From assembly GCA_963783505.1 (NCBI GenBank), contig CAWAOP010000039.1:62001-126000 (forward strand): 64,000 nt of DNA. Direction: 5' to 3'. A program made the position numbers and the translations under genes. The stretch's first letter is position 1. Every line of letters starts with the position of its first letter. This DNA is from BOG-224 sp963783505. Lineage in GTDB: Bacteria; Acidobacteriota; Terriglobia; Bryobacterales; Bryobacteraceae. Below the pieces are notes generated by a model that saw only the letters and a list, made by a program, of their open reading frames with translations, was not told where the DNA came from and did not search any database. This document shows, in pieces, positions 9,012-18,038 of the stretch.

Positions 9012-10443
9012 ATGAACCTGATCAAATCGAGAATGTTTTTCGCGCCCGCGCTTGCGGCGCTTGCCGTTAGCGGCGCCTGGGCGCAGGGCGGAGCAGCCCC
9101 CGCCGCGCAAGCCGCGCCGGCGGCCATCCGCGCCGCTGCAACTCAAGATCGGCGATACCACCATCCAGCCGATCGGTTTCATGGATCTCACGGCGGATTG
9201 GAAAGACAAGAACGCCGGCGGATCCCTGGGCAGCAGCTTCGGCAGCGTCCCGTACAACAACGTGGCCACGGGCAAGCTCTCCGAATTCAAATTCAGCCCC
9301 CAGAATTCGCGCCTCGGTTTTCGCATAGACGGCGACTGGAAGGGCACGCATTTCACGGCCTACAACGAATTTGACTTCCTCGGAACGAGCGGCTCGAATG
9401 CCATCACGGTGACGAACGGCGCGTTCGTCCCCCGCATTCGGTTGTACTGGATAGATCTGCGCAAGGGTCAGTTCGAATTCCTGGCGGGCCAAAGCTGGAG
9501 CATGTTGACCCCCAACCGCAAGGGCATATCGGCGCTGCCGGGCGACCTGTTCTACAGCCAAGTCGTTGACGTGAATTACATGGCAGGCTTGACCTGGACC
9601 CGCCAACCTGGCGTCCGCTTCCTGTATCACCCAAGCAGCCAGGTGACCATGGGGCTATCGCTCGAAAACCCCGACCAATACATCGGCGGTTCGGGCGGCG
9701 GTTCCAGCAGTGTGCTTCCCAGCGCCCTGACCGGCTTGGCGGGCACGCAACTGGATAATGGCGCCATCGTCCAAACCGCGCCCAACGTCAATCCGGACAT
9801 CATCGCTAAAATGGCATTCGATCCGAGCTCTCACGTCCACTTCGAGTTCGCGGGGATCGAGCGCACCTTCAAGACCTGGAACACCACCACGGGCCAAGCT
9901 GCCTCCGGCATGTATTCCACCAAGGCCGGCGGCGGCGGATCGTTCAACTTCAACGTCGAGTTGGTTAAGAACTTCCGCGTGGTCAGCAACAACTACTGGA
10001 GCGATGGCGGCGGCCGCTATATGTTCGGCAATGCCCCGGACCTGGTGGTACGCGCCAATGGCAGCGTGAGCCCGATTCATTCCGGCGGCGCGGTCGAGGG
10101 ATTTGAAGCAACCATCAATAAGACGCTGCTGTACGCTTATTACGGCGGCATCTATATCGGACGCAATGTGGTGATCGATGCCAATGGCACGAGCCTGGTC
10201 GGTTATGGATACCGCGGTTCCGCCAACAGCCAGAACCGTAGCATTCAGGAAGTCAGCTTCGGATTCAACCAGACGATTTGGAAGGACGCCAAGTACGGGG
10301 CGGTCAACCTGATGGGGCAGTACGAGTACCTGACGCGCGATCCCTGGTACGTCGCCTTGAACGCGCCCAAGGCCACGCACGACAACACCATCTACTTCAA
10401 CGTCCGCTACACGCTTCCCGGCGGGGCCCCCGCCGTTAAGTAA
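9012..10443 (+). CDS. Outer-membrane beta-barrel porin, probably phosphate-inducible (frameshift after signal peptide)
   Basis: The ATG at 9012 opens a signal peptide (LIKSRMFFAPALAALAVSG, cleavage near AWAQ). That frame is lost after an alanine/proline linker near 9119-9125. The mature protein continues one frame over from PSAPLQLKIGDTTIQPIG to 10443. Removing one base of the GG at 9122-9123 joins both into 476 residues. The mature part alternates polar and hydrophobic residues and ends in an aromatic strand (NTIYFNVRYTL), as in 16-18-strand porins; the middle carries IRLYWIDLRKGQFEFLAGQ, similar to DcaP-like or OprP-type porins. Position between pit and pstS and its own Pho-box-like array suggest outer-membrane phosphate entry. 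That substrate is inferred only from context. Confidence 0.72.
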
Positions 10444-10459
10444 GCCGTGATCTTGCACA

Positions 10460-10513
10460 AGTTAACCGAATTGTAACGGAACCAGTAACTGAACTGTAAC
10501 AAAGCCCTGCAAC
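10460..10513 (+). promoter_or_regulatory. Five-unit Pho-box-like array upstream of pstS
   Basis: Five heptamers ending in AAC start at 10460 (AGTTAAC), 10471 (TTGTAAC), 10483 (CAGTAAC), 10494 (CTGTAAC) and 10507 (CTGCAAC). Spacings are 11, 12, 11 and 13 bases, close to one helical turn, as expected for side-by-side PhoB dimers. The array ends 18 bases before the pstS ATG, so it may overlap the core promoter. Confidence 0.6.
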
Positions 10514-10531
10514 TGTTAAAGGAGAGAAATA

Positions 10532-11542
10532 ATGAAGAAGATTTTGTGTCTTGCCTGCGCCCTGTCCGCGCTGGCCACGGTCATGATGGCCGCCGACTTG
10601 ATCAACGCGGCGGGCGCTACGTTCCCCAACCCCATTTACTCCAAGTGGTTCGACGAGTATCACAAGCTGCATCCCAACGTGCAGATCAACTACCAGTCGA
10701 TCGGCTCCGGCGGTGGCATCCGCCAGCTTACGGCGGGCACGGTCGATTTCGGGGCTTCGGACATGCCCATGACCGATGAACAGATTGCCGCCTTGAAAGT
10801 CAAAACGCTGCATTTCCCCACCGTGCTGGGAGCGGACGTTCCAACTTACAACATTCCCGGCGTTACAGGGGAATTGAATTTCAGTCCGGAAGCGCTGGCC
10901 GGTATCTTCCTGGGAACCATCACCAAATGGAACGCTCCCGAGATTGCGAGCGCCAATCCGGGCGTCAAACTGCCGGCTAACGATATCCTCGTCGTGCACC
11001 GGGCGGACGGCAGCGGCACCACGTTCATCTGGACGGACTACCTTTCCAAGATCAGCCCGGCGTGGAAGAGCAAAGTCGGCGCGGCGACGTCGGTGAACTG
11101 GCCTGTCGGATTGGGCGGGCAGGGCAACGACGGAGTCGCCGGCCAGGTGAAACAGACGCCGAACGCAATCGGCTACGTCGAGTTGATTTACGCCATTCAA
11201 AACAAGATGGCTTACGGCAAGGTAAAGAACTCCTCGGGAGCGTTTATCAAGGCGGACCTGGCCAGCGTCTCGGCCGCCGCGGCTGGCGCTGCCGCCAATA
11301 TGCCGGACGATTTCCGGGTGTCCATCACCAACGCGCCGGGCAAGACGGCTTATCCGATTTCCAGCTTCACCTGGCTGCTGGTCCCCTCGAAGATCGCGGA
11401 CGCCGCCAAGCGCAAGGACATCGTCGCCTTCCTGAACTGGATGATCGGGGACGGCCAGAAGTATACCGAAGCGCTGTCATACGCGCAGTTGCCCAAACCG
11501 GTGGTCGAGAAGGAAAAGGCGGCCATCAAGAAGATCCAATAG
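10532..11542 (+). CDS. pstS: PstS, phosphate-binding protein of the Pst ABC transporter
   Basis: A 336-residue exported binding protein with signal peptide (KKILCLACALSALATVMMA). It captures phosphate in the periplasm for PstCAB. Family landmarks are INAAGATFPNPIYSKW at the mature N-terminus, YQSIGSGGGIRQ, VDFGASDMPM and RADGSGTTFIWTDYLSK, the last providing the phosphate-contacting Ser/Thr residues. The start has GGAGAG seven bases upstream. It heads pstSCAB-phoU with a five-base gap to pstC and is preceded by the Pho-box-like array. The frame is intact, unlike pstC. Confidence 0.96.
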   Translation: MKKILCLACALSALATVMMAADLINAAGATFPNPIYSKWFDEYHKLHPNVQINYQSIGSGGGIRQLTAGTVDFGASDMPMTDEQIAALKVKTLHFPTVLGADVPTYNIPGVTGELNFSPEALAGIFLGTITKWNAPEIASANPGVKLPANDILVVHRADGSGTTFIWTDYLSKISPAWKSKVGAATSVNWPVGLGGQGNDGVAGQVKQTPNAIGYVELIYAIQNKMAYGKVKNSSGAFIKADLASVSAAAAGAAANMPDDFRVSITNAPGKTAYPISSFTWLLVPSKIADAAKRKDIVAFLNWMIGDGQKYTEALSYAQLPKPVVEKEKAAIKKIQ

Positions 11543-11547
11543 GTCAA

Positions 11548-12529
11548 ATGGCCATCGGTACACCCGGCATCTTCCTCGATAACGACGCCTCCGGCGCGGG
11601 TTCCGCCTCGCGGGACTCGCGCCGCGGCGACAAAGCCGTCCATGGGCTTCTCTTCCTGATCGCCGCGGGGATTCTGGCGACTAATTGGGCTGCTGGTCTT
11701 CAAGCTGTACCAGGACTCGGCTCTTTCCATTCACAAGTTTCACTGGTCGTTTTTCGTTACCAGCGTCTGGGACCCGGTCGCGGGAGAATTCGGCGCGTTG
11801 CCGTTTATTTACGGAACGGTTGTTACTGCCACGCTGGCGCTGATGATCGCCGTTCCGCTCGGCTTGGGAGCGGCGATCTTCCTCGCGGAGTTGGCTCCGC
11901 CCAAGGTGTCTAACGCCCTGACCTTTGCCATCGAGTTGCTGGCGGCCATTCCGAGCGTCATCTACGGCCTGCTGGGTATTTTCGTTCTGGTTCCTATCAT
12001 GCGGGCCGCGGTAATCCCGGCGTTGAAAGACTCCTTGGGTTTTCTGCCGCTATTCCAAGGACCGAATTATGGCATCGGGATGCTCACGGCGGGCGTGGTG
12101 GTTTCGATCATGCTGCTCCCGTTCATCATTTCCATTTCCCGCGAGGCGCTGCTGGCCGTACCGAGGGAGCAGCGCGAGGCCGCTCTGGCCGTAGGAGCGA
12201 CCCGATGGGAGGCCACCTGGGACGCGGTAGTCCCGTTCGCGCGCCTGGGCATTATCGGCAGCGTGTTTCTGGCGCTGGCGCGCGCCCTTGGGGAGACCAT
12301 GGCCGTCACCATGGTGATCGGCAATACGCCTCAGATCAAGGCGTCCCTGCTGGCCCCCGGCTACTCCATCGCGGCCGTGATCGCCAACGAATTTAAAGAG
12401 GCCACATCGGACTTGCACCTCAGCTCGCTGGTCGAGTTGGGGCTGGTGCTGTTCCTCATCACCATGATCATTAACGCGCTGGCAAGGCTGCTGGTGTTGG
12501 CAACCACGCGGAAGGGGTCCGGCCGATGA
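11548..12529 (+). CDS. pstC: PstC, phosphate ABC transporter permease (frameshift near residue 45)
   Basis: PstC is one of two inner-membrane channel subunits of the Pst importer. The ATG at 11548 begins AIGTPGIFLDND and leads into the first helix (AVHGLLFLIAAGILA). The frame then changes near 11681-11688, and the rest (LLVFKLYQDSALS through helices to ARLLVLATTRK) is one base on. Dropping one A restores 326 residues. The BPD_transp_1 coupling loop EALLAVPREQREAALAVGAT and the GETMAVTMVIGN segment are intact. An internal TTG at 11798 would give a 243-residue protein lacking the first helix. The stop overlaps the pstA ATG (ATGA). Confidence 0.88.
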
Positions 12530-13362
12530 TCCGGCGCAAGCTCGTCAATGGCATCATGTTCACCATTACGGGCGCGTGTACGTTCCTGGCGGTCTCCACC
12601 CTCTTTTTCATCCTGGGATATCTAATCTATTACGGCGGGAAATCCGTCAGTTGGAGTTTCCTGACCCAGTTGCCTAAGCCCGAGGGCGACGTAGGGGGAG
12701 GGATGGCCAACGCCATTCTGGGTACGGGCGAGTTGCTTCTGTTCACCGTGCTGATGGGCATTCCCATCGGCTTCCTGGCCGGCGTCTACCTTGCCGAGTT
12801 CGGCGGAGCGGCTTTCGGGTCGGTCGTCCGCTACGCCATGGACTTGCTGAACGGCGTGCCCTCGATCGTCGTGGGGTTGTTCGCTTACGCCATCGTGGTG
12901 GTACCGATGCGGCATTTCTCGGCGATGGCCGGCGCCGTGGCGTTGAGCGTCATGGTGATCCCGATTACGGTTCGCAGCACCGAGCAATTCCTGCGCGCCG
13001 TCCCCGATACCCTTCGCGAGGGCGCGCTGGCGCTGGGGGCCAGTAAGGCGCGCATGGTGGCGACGGTGGTGGTTCCGGCGGCCGCGAAGGGGATTGTCAC
13101 GGGAATCATCCTGGCCATAGCGCGCGTGGCCGGTGAAGCGGCGCCGTTGCTGTTCACGGCCTTCAATAATCAGTTCTGGAGCAGCGGCCTGAGCCAGCCC
13201 GTCGCCTCGCTGCCCATGATGGTGTACATGTACGCCATCTCCCCGTACGACGACTTGCACCGGCAGGCCTGGGCCGCCGGACTGGTGCTGCTGGTCTTGA
13301 TGCTGGGCGCCAACGTGGGTGTGCGCCTGGTCCTTTCCCGCGGAACGGAATCGCACGGATGA
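12526..13362 (+). CDS. pstA: PstA, phosphate ABC transporter permease
   Basis: A 278-residue membrane protein, the second channel subunit of the Pst importer, paired with PstC and energised by PstB. About six hydrophobic helices are visible. The EAA-like coupling loop reads VPDTLREGALALGASKARM, followed by ARVAGEAAPLLFTAF, typical of PstA. It starts with an ATG overlapping the pstC stop and its own stop overlaps the pstB start, so the three genes are probably translationally coupled. The length is usual and nothing is broken. Confidence 0.95.
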   Translation: MIRRKLVNGIMFTITGACTFLAVSTLFFILGYLIYYGGKSVSWSFLTQLPKPEGDVGGGMANAILGTGELLLFTVLMGIPIGFLAGVYLAEFGGAAFGSVVRYAMDLLNGVPSIVVGLFAYAIVVVPMRHFSAMAGAVALSVMVIPITVRSTEQFLRAVPDTLREGALALGASKARMVATVVVPAAAKGIVTGIILAIARVAGEAAPLLFTAFNNQFWSSGLSQPVASLPMMVYMYAISPYDDLHRQAWAAGLVLLVLMLGANVGVRLVLSRGTESHG

Positions 13363-14189
13363 CGACGATACCTGGTGAACTCATGGACGAAGCGCAACGC
13401 GGCGGGACGCCTTCGGAAGGCGCAATCCCGGCCGCGGCCGGAGAACCGAAACTTTTCATCCGGAACTTGAATTTCTATTACGGCCGGAACCACGTTCTGC
13501 ACGACGTCGGTTTGAGCATTCCCGAGACGCGGGTCACGGCGTTGATCGGCCCTTCCGGCTGCGGGAAATCCACGTTCCTGCGAACACTGAACCGCATGCA
13601 CGAGACGGTCCGGCATGCGCGCGTGGAAGGGGAAATCCGCCTGGACGGCGAGGACACGCTGGCCATGGACGTCACCGCCTTGCGGCGGCGAGTCGGAATG
13701 GTTTTCCAGAAGTCGAACCCGTTTCCGAAATCGATCTTCGACAACGTGGCTTACGGGCCGAAGATCAACGGGATGCACAGGAAGAGCCGGCTCCAGGATA
13801 TCGTGGAAAAAAGCCTGCAACGCGCGGCGCTGTGGGACGAAGTGAAAGACAGTCTCCATAAGTCGGCCCACGCGCTTTCCGGCGGCCAGCAGCAGCGGCT
13901 GTGTATCGCGCGCGGGCTGGCGGTGGATCCGGAAGTTCTTCTGCTCGACGAGCCGTGCTCGGCGCTCGACCCCATCGCCACGGCGAAGATCGAAGAGCTG
14001 CTCTTCACGCTGAAGAAGCAAACCACCATCGTGATTGTCACGCACAACATGCAGCAGGCCGCGCGCGTGGCGGAATTCACCGGCTTCTTCCTGTTGGGCA
14101 AGCTCATCGAGTTCAACCGCACGGAAGTGATCTTCAAGACGCCCGCGGCAAAAGAGACCGAAGATTACATCACGGGGCGTTTCGGATAG
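13359..14189 (+). CDS. pstB: PstB, phosphate ABC transporter ATPase
   Basis: A 276-residue ATPase that drives phosphate import through PstCA. Walker A is GPSGCGKST (about residues 64-72), the Q-loop is VFQKSNPFPKSI, the ABC signature is LSGGQQQRLCIARG, and Walker B is VLLLDEPCSALDP followed by the H-loop IVTHNMQQA. The N-terminus is about 25 residues longer than most PstB; the second in-frame ATG at 13383 (MDEAQRG) may be the true start, although the 13359 ATG overlaps the pstA stop. phoU follows after about 55 bases. Confidence 0.96.
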   Translation: MTTIPGELMDEAQRGGTPSEGAIPAAAGEPKLFIRNLNFYYGRNHVLHDVGLSIPETRVTALIGPSGCGKSTFLRTLNRMHETVRHARVEGEIRLDGEDTLAMDVTALRRRVGMVFQKSNPFPKSIFDNVAYGPKINGMHRKSRLQDIVEKSLQRAALWDEVKDSLHKSAHALSGGQQQRLCIARGLAVDPEVLLLDEPCSALDPIATAKIEELLFTLKKQTTIVIVTHNMQQAARVAEFTGFFLLGKLIEFNRTEVIFKTPAAKETEDYITGRFG

Positions 14190-14244
14190 AACATGCGCTG
14201 GGCGGCACGCTGGGTTGGGTTCGCGCTTGGAGGAGCGAGGGAAA

Positions 14245-14916
14245 GTGCGCCATTTTGAAGAAGAATTGCAGGACTTGCAGAAGCTGCTGCTGGAGATGGG
14301 CGGGCATGTGGAAGCCTCCATTCACCGCGCGGTGGATGCGCTGACCACGAAAGACGCCTCGCTGGCGCAGGACGTTCTGCGCAACGAGGCGCGCATCAAC
14401 CAAATGGAGATCGAGATCGACGACCTGGCCGTGCGCCTGCTCGCGCTGCACCAGCCCATGGCCAAGGACCTCCGGTTTCTGACCTCCGCCATCAAGATCA
14501 ACAACGACCTGGAGCGCATGGGCGACCTGGCCGTTAACATCGTCGAGCGGGCCATCTCCCTGATGCGCCGCCCGACCATCCGGCCGGCCATCGACATTCC
14601 CAAGATGGCCAGCCTGGTGGATTCCATGGTGCGCAATTGTCTGGACGCTTTTGTGCGCCGCGATGGAGAACTGGCGCGCGGCGTGCTCCTCTCCGACGAC
14701 GCGGTGGACGATCTCCGCAACCGCGCATGCAGCGAGCTGGTATCGTACATGGAAAAGGACCCGCCGAGCATTTCCTCGGCGCTCGACCTGCTCTTCGTCG
14801 CTCGTCACCTGGAGCGCATCGCCGATCATGCCACGAATATCGCCGAGGACGTGCTGTTCCTCGTCCAGGGCGTGGATGTAAGACACCACTCCGAAGGCGC
14901 CCAGCAGTCACGGTAA
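14245..14916 (+). CDS. phoU: PhoU, phosphate-signalling regulator
   Basis: PhoU links Pst activity to PhoR and keeps the Pho response off when phosphate is plentiful. The 223-residue all-helical protein has two PhoU repeats, with EINDLERMGDLA-like metal-site motifs visible as KINNDLERMGDLAVNIVE and FVARHLERIADHATNIAED. I chose GTG 14245 (RHFEEELQDL) because a GAGGG lies just upstream and homologues begin this way; a TTG at 14215 would add ten atypical residues. It is last in the pst operon, and a bidirectional hairpin follows. Confidence 0.93.
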   Translation: MRHFEEELQDLQKLLLEMGGHVEASIHRAVDALTTKDASLAQDVLRNEARINQMEIEIDDLAVRLLALHQPMAKDLRFLTSAIKINNDLERMGDLAVNIVERAISLMRRPTIRPAIDIPKMASLVDSMVRNCLDAFVRRDGELARGVLLSDDAVDDLRNRACSELVSYMEKDPPSISSALDLLFVARHLERIADHATNIAEDVLFLVQGVDVRHHSEGAQQSR

Positions 14917-14967
14917 CGGCGCGCGGCGCAACACGGGCCGGTCAGAGATGTGAGTGACCAGTGGGGC

Positions 14968-14993
14968 AGGGAAGCGCTTTTCGGCGCTTCCCT
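14968..14993. terminator. Hairpin terminator between convergent genes
   Basis: AGGGAAGCGC (14968-14977) pairs perfectly with GCGCTTCCCT (14984-14993) around a six-base loop. It lies between phoU and the oxidoreductase gene, which converge here, so it could stop both transcripts. The U run is weak. Its left flank GTGGGGCAG is shared with hairpins near 37046 and 43061. Confidence 0.6.
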
Positions 14994-15005
14994 TTCCGCT
15001 TGATC

Positions 15006-16673
15006 CTACGTAAAGCTCCAGCCTTGGCGGAATGTCGGCTTGACGAAATCGTTGGCTTTGGGGTTGTTGGTGAACTGCATCTTCGCCGCGTCCCACTCCA
15101 GCTTGCCTTCGAAGTGCAACGCGATGACCCCCATCACGATCCATTCGGTGAAGGGGCCCGAGACGCTGAAGTTAGAGCAGGCCGGGTCTCCGCCCTTGCA
15201 GGCGCGGATCCAATCGCGGTAGTGGCCGGGGGAACGCGTGAGCAACTGGTTCGGCGGACGGTAATCCTGATTCCGCGAGAGCGGAACCAGTCGGACGTTG
15301 TCGCCGTAGGTATCCGTGGTCATGAAGCCTTTGTCGCCGACAAACACCACGCCGTTGTTCTCGGCGCCGCCGAATCCGCCGCGGCCGCCCTGTCCCCCGC
15401 GTCCGGGCGTGATGACGGCTGGCGCCGCGGGCGCTCCGGCGGCGGAAGGCGCGCCGGCAGGGGGCGCTCCCGCGGGTTGCGCCATCCGGCCGCCTGCCGC
15501 TGCCGCCGGAGCCCCGGCCGCACCAGCCGCTCCGGGCGCTACAAACGTGCCACGCCCGGCGCCGCCCCCGCGGCCGGCCGCTGCGCTCGTCTCCGGACCG
15601 AACGATCCCGGCCCGCCGATCAACCGTTCGTCATCCGGGATCCCTGCCGGACGATACATGGCCGCAGCCGCCGCATCGTACCAGTAGACCTTCACCGGCG
15701 GCATGTTGTGGCGGGCCGGGAACTCGAAGACCGTAACGGACTTTTTCGGGAATGCAAAGGGGCTTGTCCCCTCCTGCTTGATCGCCTCGACGCTGGACGG
15801 CGAGCCCAGCATCAGCGCCATGTTCACGGCTCCCAGGATGTGGCAGGCCATGTCTCCCAGCGGGCCGCAGCCGTAATCGAAGAAGCCGCGCCAGTTGAAG
15901 GGGCAGTAAAAGCCATTCCGGCTGCCGCCGCCCCCGCCGCCCCCGCGGCCCGCGGGCAGTCCTTCTTCTTCGGTGGTCGGCAGTCCGGCGTAAGGCCGGG
16001 CGGCCGAAATCCCCTGCCAGAGGTCCCAGTCGAGCGTAGCAGGCGGAGGAACGGGCGCCGGAATCTTGGTCATGCCCTGCGGCCAAATCGGCCGATTGGT
16101 CCAGGCGTGCACCTCGGTGACGTTGCCGATTTCGCCGGACCACAGAATCTCCGCGGCGATGCGCGCCCCGTTATTCGAATACCCCTGGTTGCCCATCTGC
16201 GTGGCGACCTTGTATTTGACTGCCGCTTCGGCCAACTGGCGCGCCTCCCACGGCGTGTGAGTGAGCGGTTTTTCCACGTAAACATGCTTGCCGCGCTCCA
16301 TGGCCCACATGGCGGCCGTTCCGTGCATGAAATCGGGAATCGCGACGATGCAGGCGTCGAAGTTCTTCGACTCCGCGTCCAGCATCTTGCGGAAATCTTT
16401 GTACTGCTTTGCCTGGGGAAACTGGTTGAAAATCGACTGCGCGGACACCGAATCCGGATCGGCGAACGCCACCATGTTTTCCGTGGGAGCGCAGCCATGA
16501 ATATCGTCGGCGGCCCTGCCGCCGGCGCCGATGGAAGCGATGTTCAGCTTCTCGTTGGGCGACTTATAACCCACCGCCTGAAGGGACGGCGAGCTGCCGA
16601 ATCCCCCCGCCGGAATCGCGCCGGCCAGCATCGAACCATAGAAGAAATGCCGTCTCGTGAAACGTGAATTCAC
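15006..16673 (-). CDS. Tat-exported Gfo/Idh/MocA family oxidoreductase
   Basis: GTG 16673 is preceded by a perfect AGGAGGG. The N-terminus carries a twin-arginine signal (FTRRHFFYG plus a hydrophobic stretch), so the folded enzyme is probably exported. The Rossmann part shows LNIASIGAGGRAADD and the family motif EKPLTHTPWEARQLAE; downstream MGNQGYSNNGARIAAE resembles acidobacterial and planctomycete sugar-oxidoreductase-like members. It would use NAD(P) on a sugar-like substrate that cannot be named. Length 555 exceeds the usual 430-450 because of Gly/Ala/Pro-rich low-complexity inserts, one of polyglycine around 15930 and one long one around 15330-15600. It converges on phoU. Confidence 0.85.
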   Translation of the reverse strand: MNSRFTRRHFFYGSMLAGAIPAGGFGSSPSLQAVGYKSPNEKLNIASIGAGGRAADDIHGCAPTENMVAFADPDSVSAQSIFNQFPQAKQYKDFRKMLDAESKNFDACIVAIPDFMHGTAAMWAMERGKHVYVEKPLTHTPWEARQLAEAAVKYKVATQMGNQGYSNNGARIAAEILWSGEIGNVTEVHAWTNRPIWPQGMTKIPAPVPPPATLDWDLWQGISAARPYAGLPTTEEEGLPAGRGGGGGGGSRNGFYCPFNWRGFFDYGCGPLGDMACHILGAVNMALMLGSPSSVEAIKQEGTSPFAFPKKSVTVFEFPARHNMPPVKVYWYDAAAAAMYRPAGIPDDERLIGGPGSFGPETSAAAGRGGGAGRGTFVAPGAAGAAGAPAAAAGGRMAQPAGAPPAGAPSAAGAPAAPAVITPGRGGQGGRGGFGGAENNGVVFVGDKGFMTTDTYGDNVRLVPLSRNQDYRPPNQLLTRSPGHYRDWIRACKGGDPACSNFSVSGPFTEWIVMGVIALHFEGKLEWDAAKMQFTNNPKANDFVKPTFRQGWSFT

Positions 16674-16842
16674 TTTTCCCTCCTTGAGGTCTGTCGGCCT
16701 TGCCTGAAGCTCGATCGCCCCAACGGGGGCCGAATCATCTTATATCAGAAATTCAAAGGCAATCAAAGCCCCTGCCGAGCGAAAAAGGGGGGCTCCTGTC
16801 CGTCGGCCCTCTTTTCAGCGGAAAAAGCCGAAAAAGCCGAAC

Positions 16843-16872
16843 TTGCGCCCGGCCATCGAATTCTTGTATGAT
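16843..16872 (+). promoter_or_regulatory. Candidate promoter of the ribosomal protein run
   Basis: TTGCGC (16843-16848) and TATGAT (16867-16872) are 18 bases apart on the strand leading to rpsL. It is the best match in the 430-base gap and would give a leader of about 230 bases. Confidence 0.4.
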
Positions 16873-17107
16873 GGATTGGTTTCGCGAAGATATTTTTCTG
16901 CTCTTGTGCTACCACCCATGCTTTTGATGGGTCCGGCCGGGAGTAAGGCCCCGATGTTCGACCAGTCGCCCTGAGTCGAATATGGGCCTGTCCGAAGCAA
17001 GGCAGCCCGCCAGTCGTGGCGAGCGGATGTTTTTGGGGGCCTGCATGGGTTCCTGCCGCGGCGGGGTGAGCCTTTAACCGAACCGAAGATCGCGAAGAGG
17101 TAAATTC
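16873..17107 (+). other. Long untranslated leader before rpsL
   Basis: No convincing coding frame is present. The stretch contains short inverted repeats, for example around CACCCATGCTTTTGATGGGT (16914-16933), that could fold in the mRNA. Ribosomal operons often have leader structures bound by their own proteins, but no known motif is recognised here. Confidence 0.35.
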
Positions 17108-17482
17108 GTGCCGACGTTTAACCAACTCGTGCGCAGCGGCCGCAAACCGCCGCGCTGGAAGACTTCGAGCCCGGCGCTCAATAGCTGTCCGCAAAAGCGT
17201 GGCGTTTGCACGCGCGTGTACACGTCCACTCCCAAAAAGCCGAATTCGGCTCTGCGGAAAGTAGCGCGCGTGCGGCTGACCAACGGAATCGAAGTGACCA
17301 CTTATATTCCCGGAGTGGGCCACAACCTCCAGGAGCACTCCATTGTGCTGATTCGCGGAGGCCGCGTGAAGGACCTGCCGGGCGTGCGTTATCACGTGAT
17401 CCGCGGGGCGCTGGATACCGCCGGAGTCGCCAACCGCAGGCAGGGACGCTCGAAGTACGGAGCCAAGAGGCCGAAATCGTAG
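17108..17482 (+). CDS. rpsL: Ribosomal protein uS12
   Basis: The 124-residue S12 sits at the decoding centre of the 30S subunit. TPKKPNSALRK surrounds the lysine at which streptomycin resistance arises elsewhere, and here it is the ordinary lysine. GGRVKDLPGVRYH is the second conserved loop. The GTG start follows GAAGAGG. It opens the str-type group rpsL-rpsG-fusA-tuf, with rpsG six bases downstream. Confidence 0.98.
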   Translation: MPTFNQLVRSGRKPPRWKTSSPALNSCPQKRGVCTRVYTSTPKKPNSALRKVARVRLTNGIEVTTYIPGVGHNLQEHSIVLIRGGRVKDLPGVRYHVIRGALDTAGVANRRQGRSKYGAKRPKS

Positions 17483-17488
17483 GTACGT

Positions 17489-17959
17489 ATGCCGCGCAGA
17501 CGAAGAGCCGTAGTACGTGAAGTGACGCCGGATCCGGTGTACAACTCGACGCTCGTCGAGAAGTTCGTGAACTCCATGATGTGGGACGGCAAGAAGCAGG
17601 TCGCCCAGGGCGTGTTTTACGACGCCATGGAGAAGCTCCGCGAACGCACGAGCGACGATCCGCTCAAGGCGTTTAAGAAGGCGGTGGAGAACGCCAAGCC
17701 GCTGCTGGAAGTGAAGACCCGGCGCGTGGGCGGCGCCAATTACCAGGTGCCCATCGAGGTTCCGCAGAACCGGCGCACTTCGCTGGCCATCCGCTGGATC
17801 CTGCTTAACGCCCGGACGCGCCCCGAAAAGGGAATGCCGGAGAAACTGGCGAACGAATTGAACGACGCCGCGAATTTGCGCGGCGGAGCCATTAAGAAAA
17901 GGGACGACGTACACCGTATGGCCGAGGCCAACAAGGCCTTTGCGCATTACAGATGGTGA
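17489..17959 (+). CDS. rpsG: Ribosomal protein uS7
   Basis: S7 nucleates assembly of the 30S head and contacts E-site tRNA. The 156-residue product starts PRRRRAVVREVTPDPVYNS and has the usual length. KVNSMMWDGKK-type (here FVNSMMWDGKKQVAQ) and RWILLNARTR blocks are conserved. It follows rpsL closely and is separated from fusA by an 80-base heptamer hairpin. Confidence 0.98.
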   Translation: MPRRRRAVVREVTPDPVYNSTLVEKFVNSMMWDGKKQVAQGVFYDAMEKLRERTSDDPLKAFKKAVENAKPLLEVKTRRVGGANYQVPIEVPQNRRTSLAIRWILLNARTRPEKGMPEKLANELNDAANLRGGAIKKRDDVHRMAEANKAFAHYRW

Positions 17960-17964
17960 GAAAG

Positions 17965-18037
17965 TCGTCAGTTATCAGTCGTCAGTTCTCAGCGAGAGAT
18001 CGGCGGCCGACCACTGACAACTGAAGACTGAGAACTA
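17965..18037 (+). repeat. Heptamer hairpin element A (rpsG-fusA)
   Basis: Four pyrimidine-side units of TNNTCAG run from 17965 to 17992 and three or more purine-side units of CTGANNA from 18014 to 18034. They are reverse complements with a mismatch at the variable positions, around a 21-base middle. The right arm ends two bases before the fusA ATG and no separate Shine-Dalgarno sequence is seen. Confidence 0.65.
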
Positions 18038-18038
18038 A

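Noticed and set aside
14961..16667. 568-residue open frame opposite the oxidoreductase gene
   Set aside because: Composition is Arg/Gly-rich low complexity, and the opposite strand has a clear signal peptide, Shine-Dalgarno sequence and family motifs.
16681..17107. Named riboswitch or known ribosomal leader motif before rpsL
   Set aside because: The leader can form small hairpins but none matched a motif I know.
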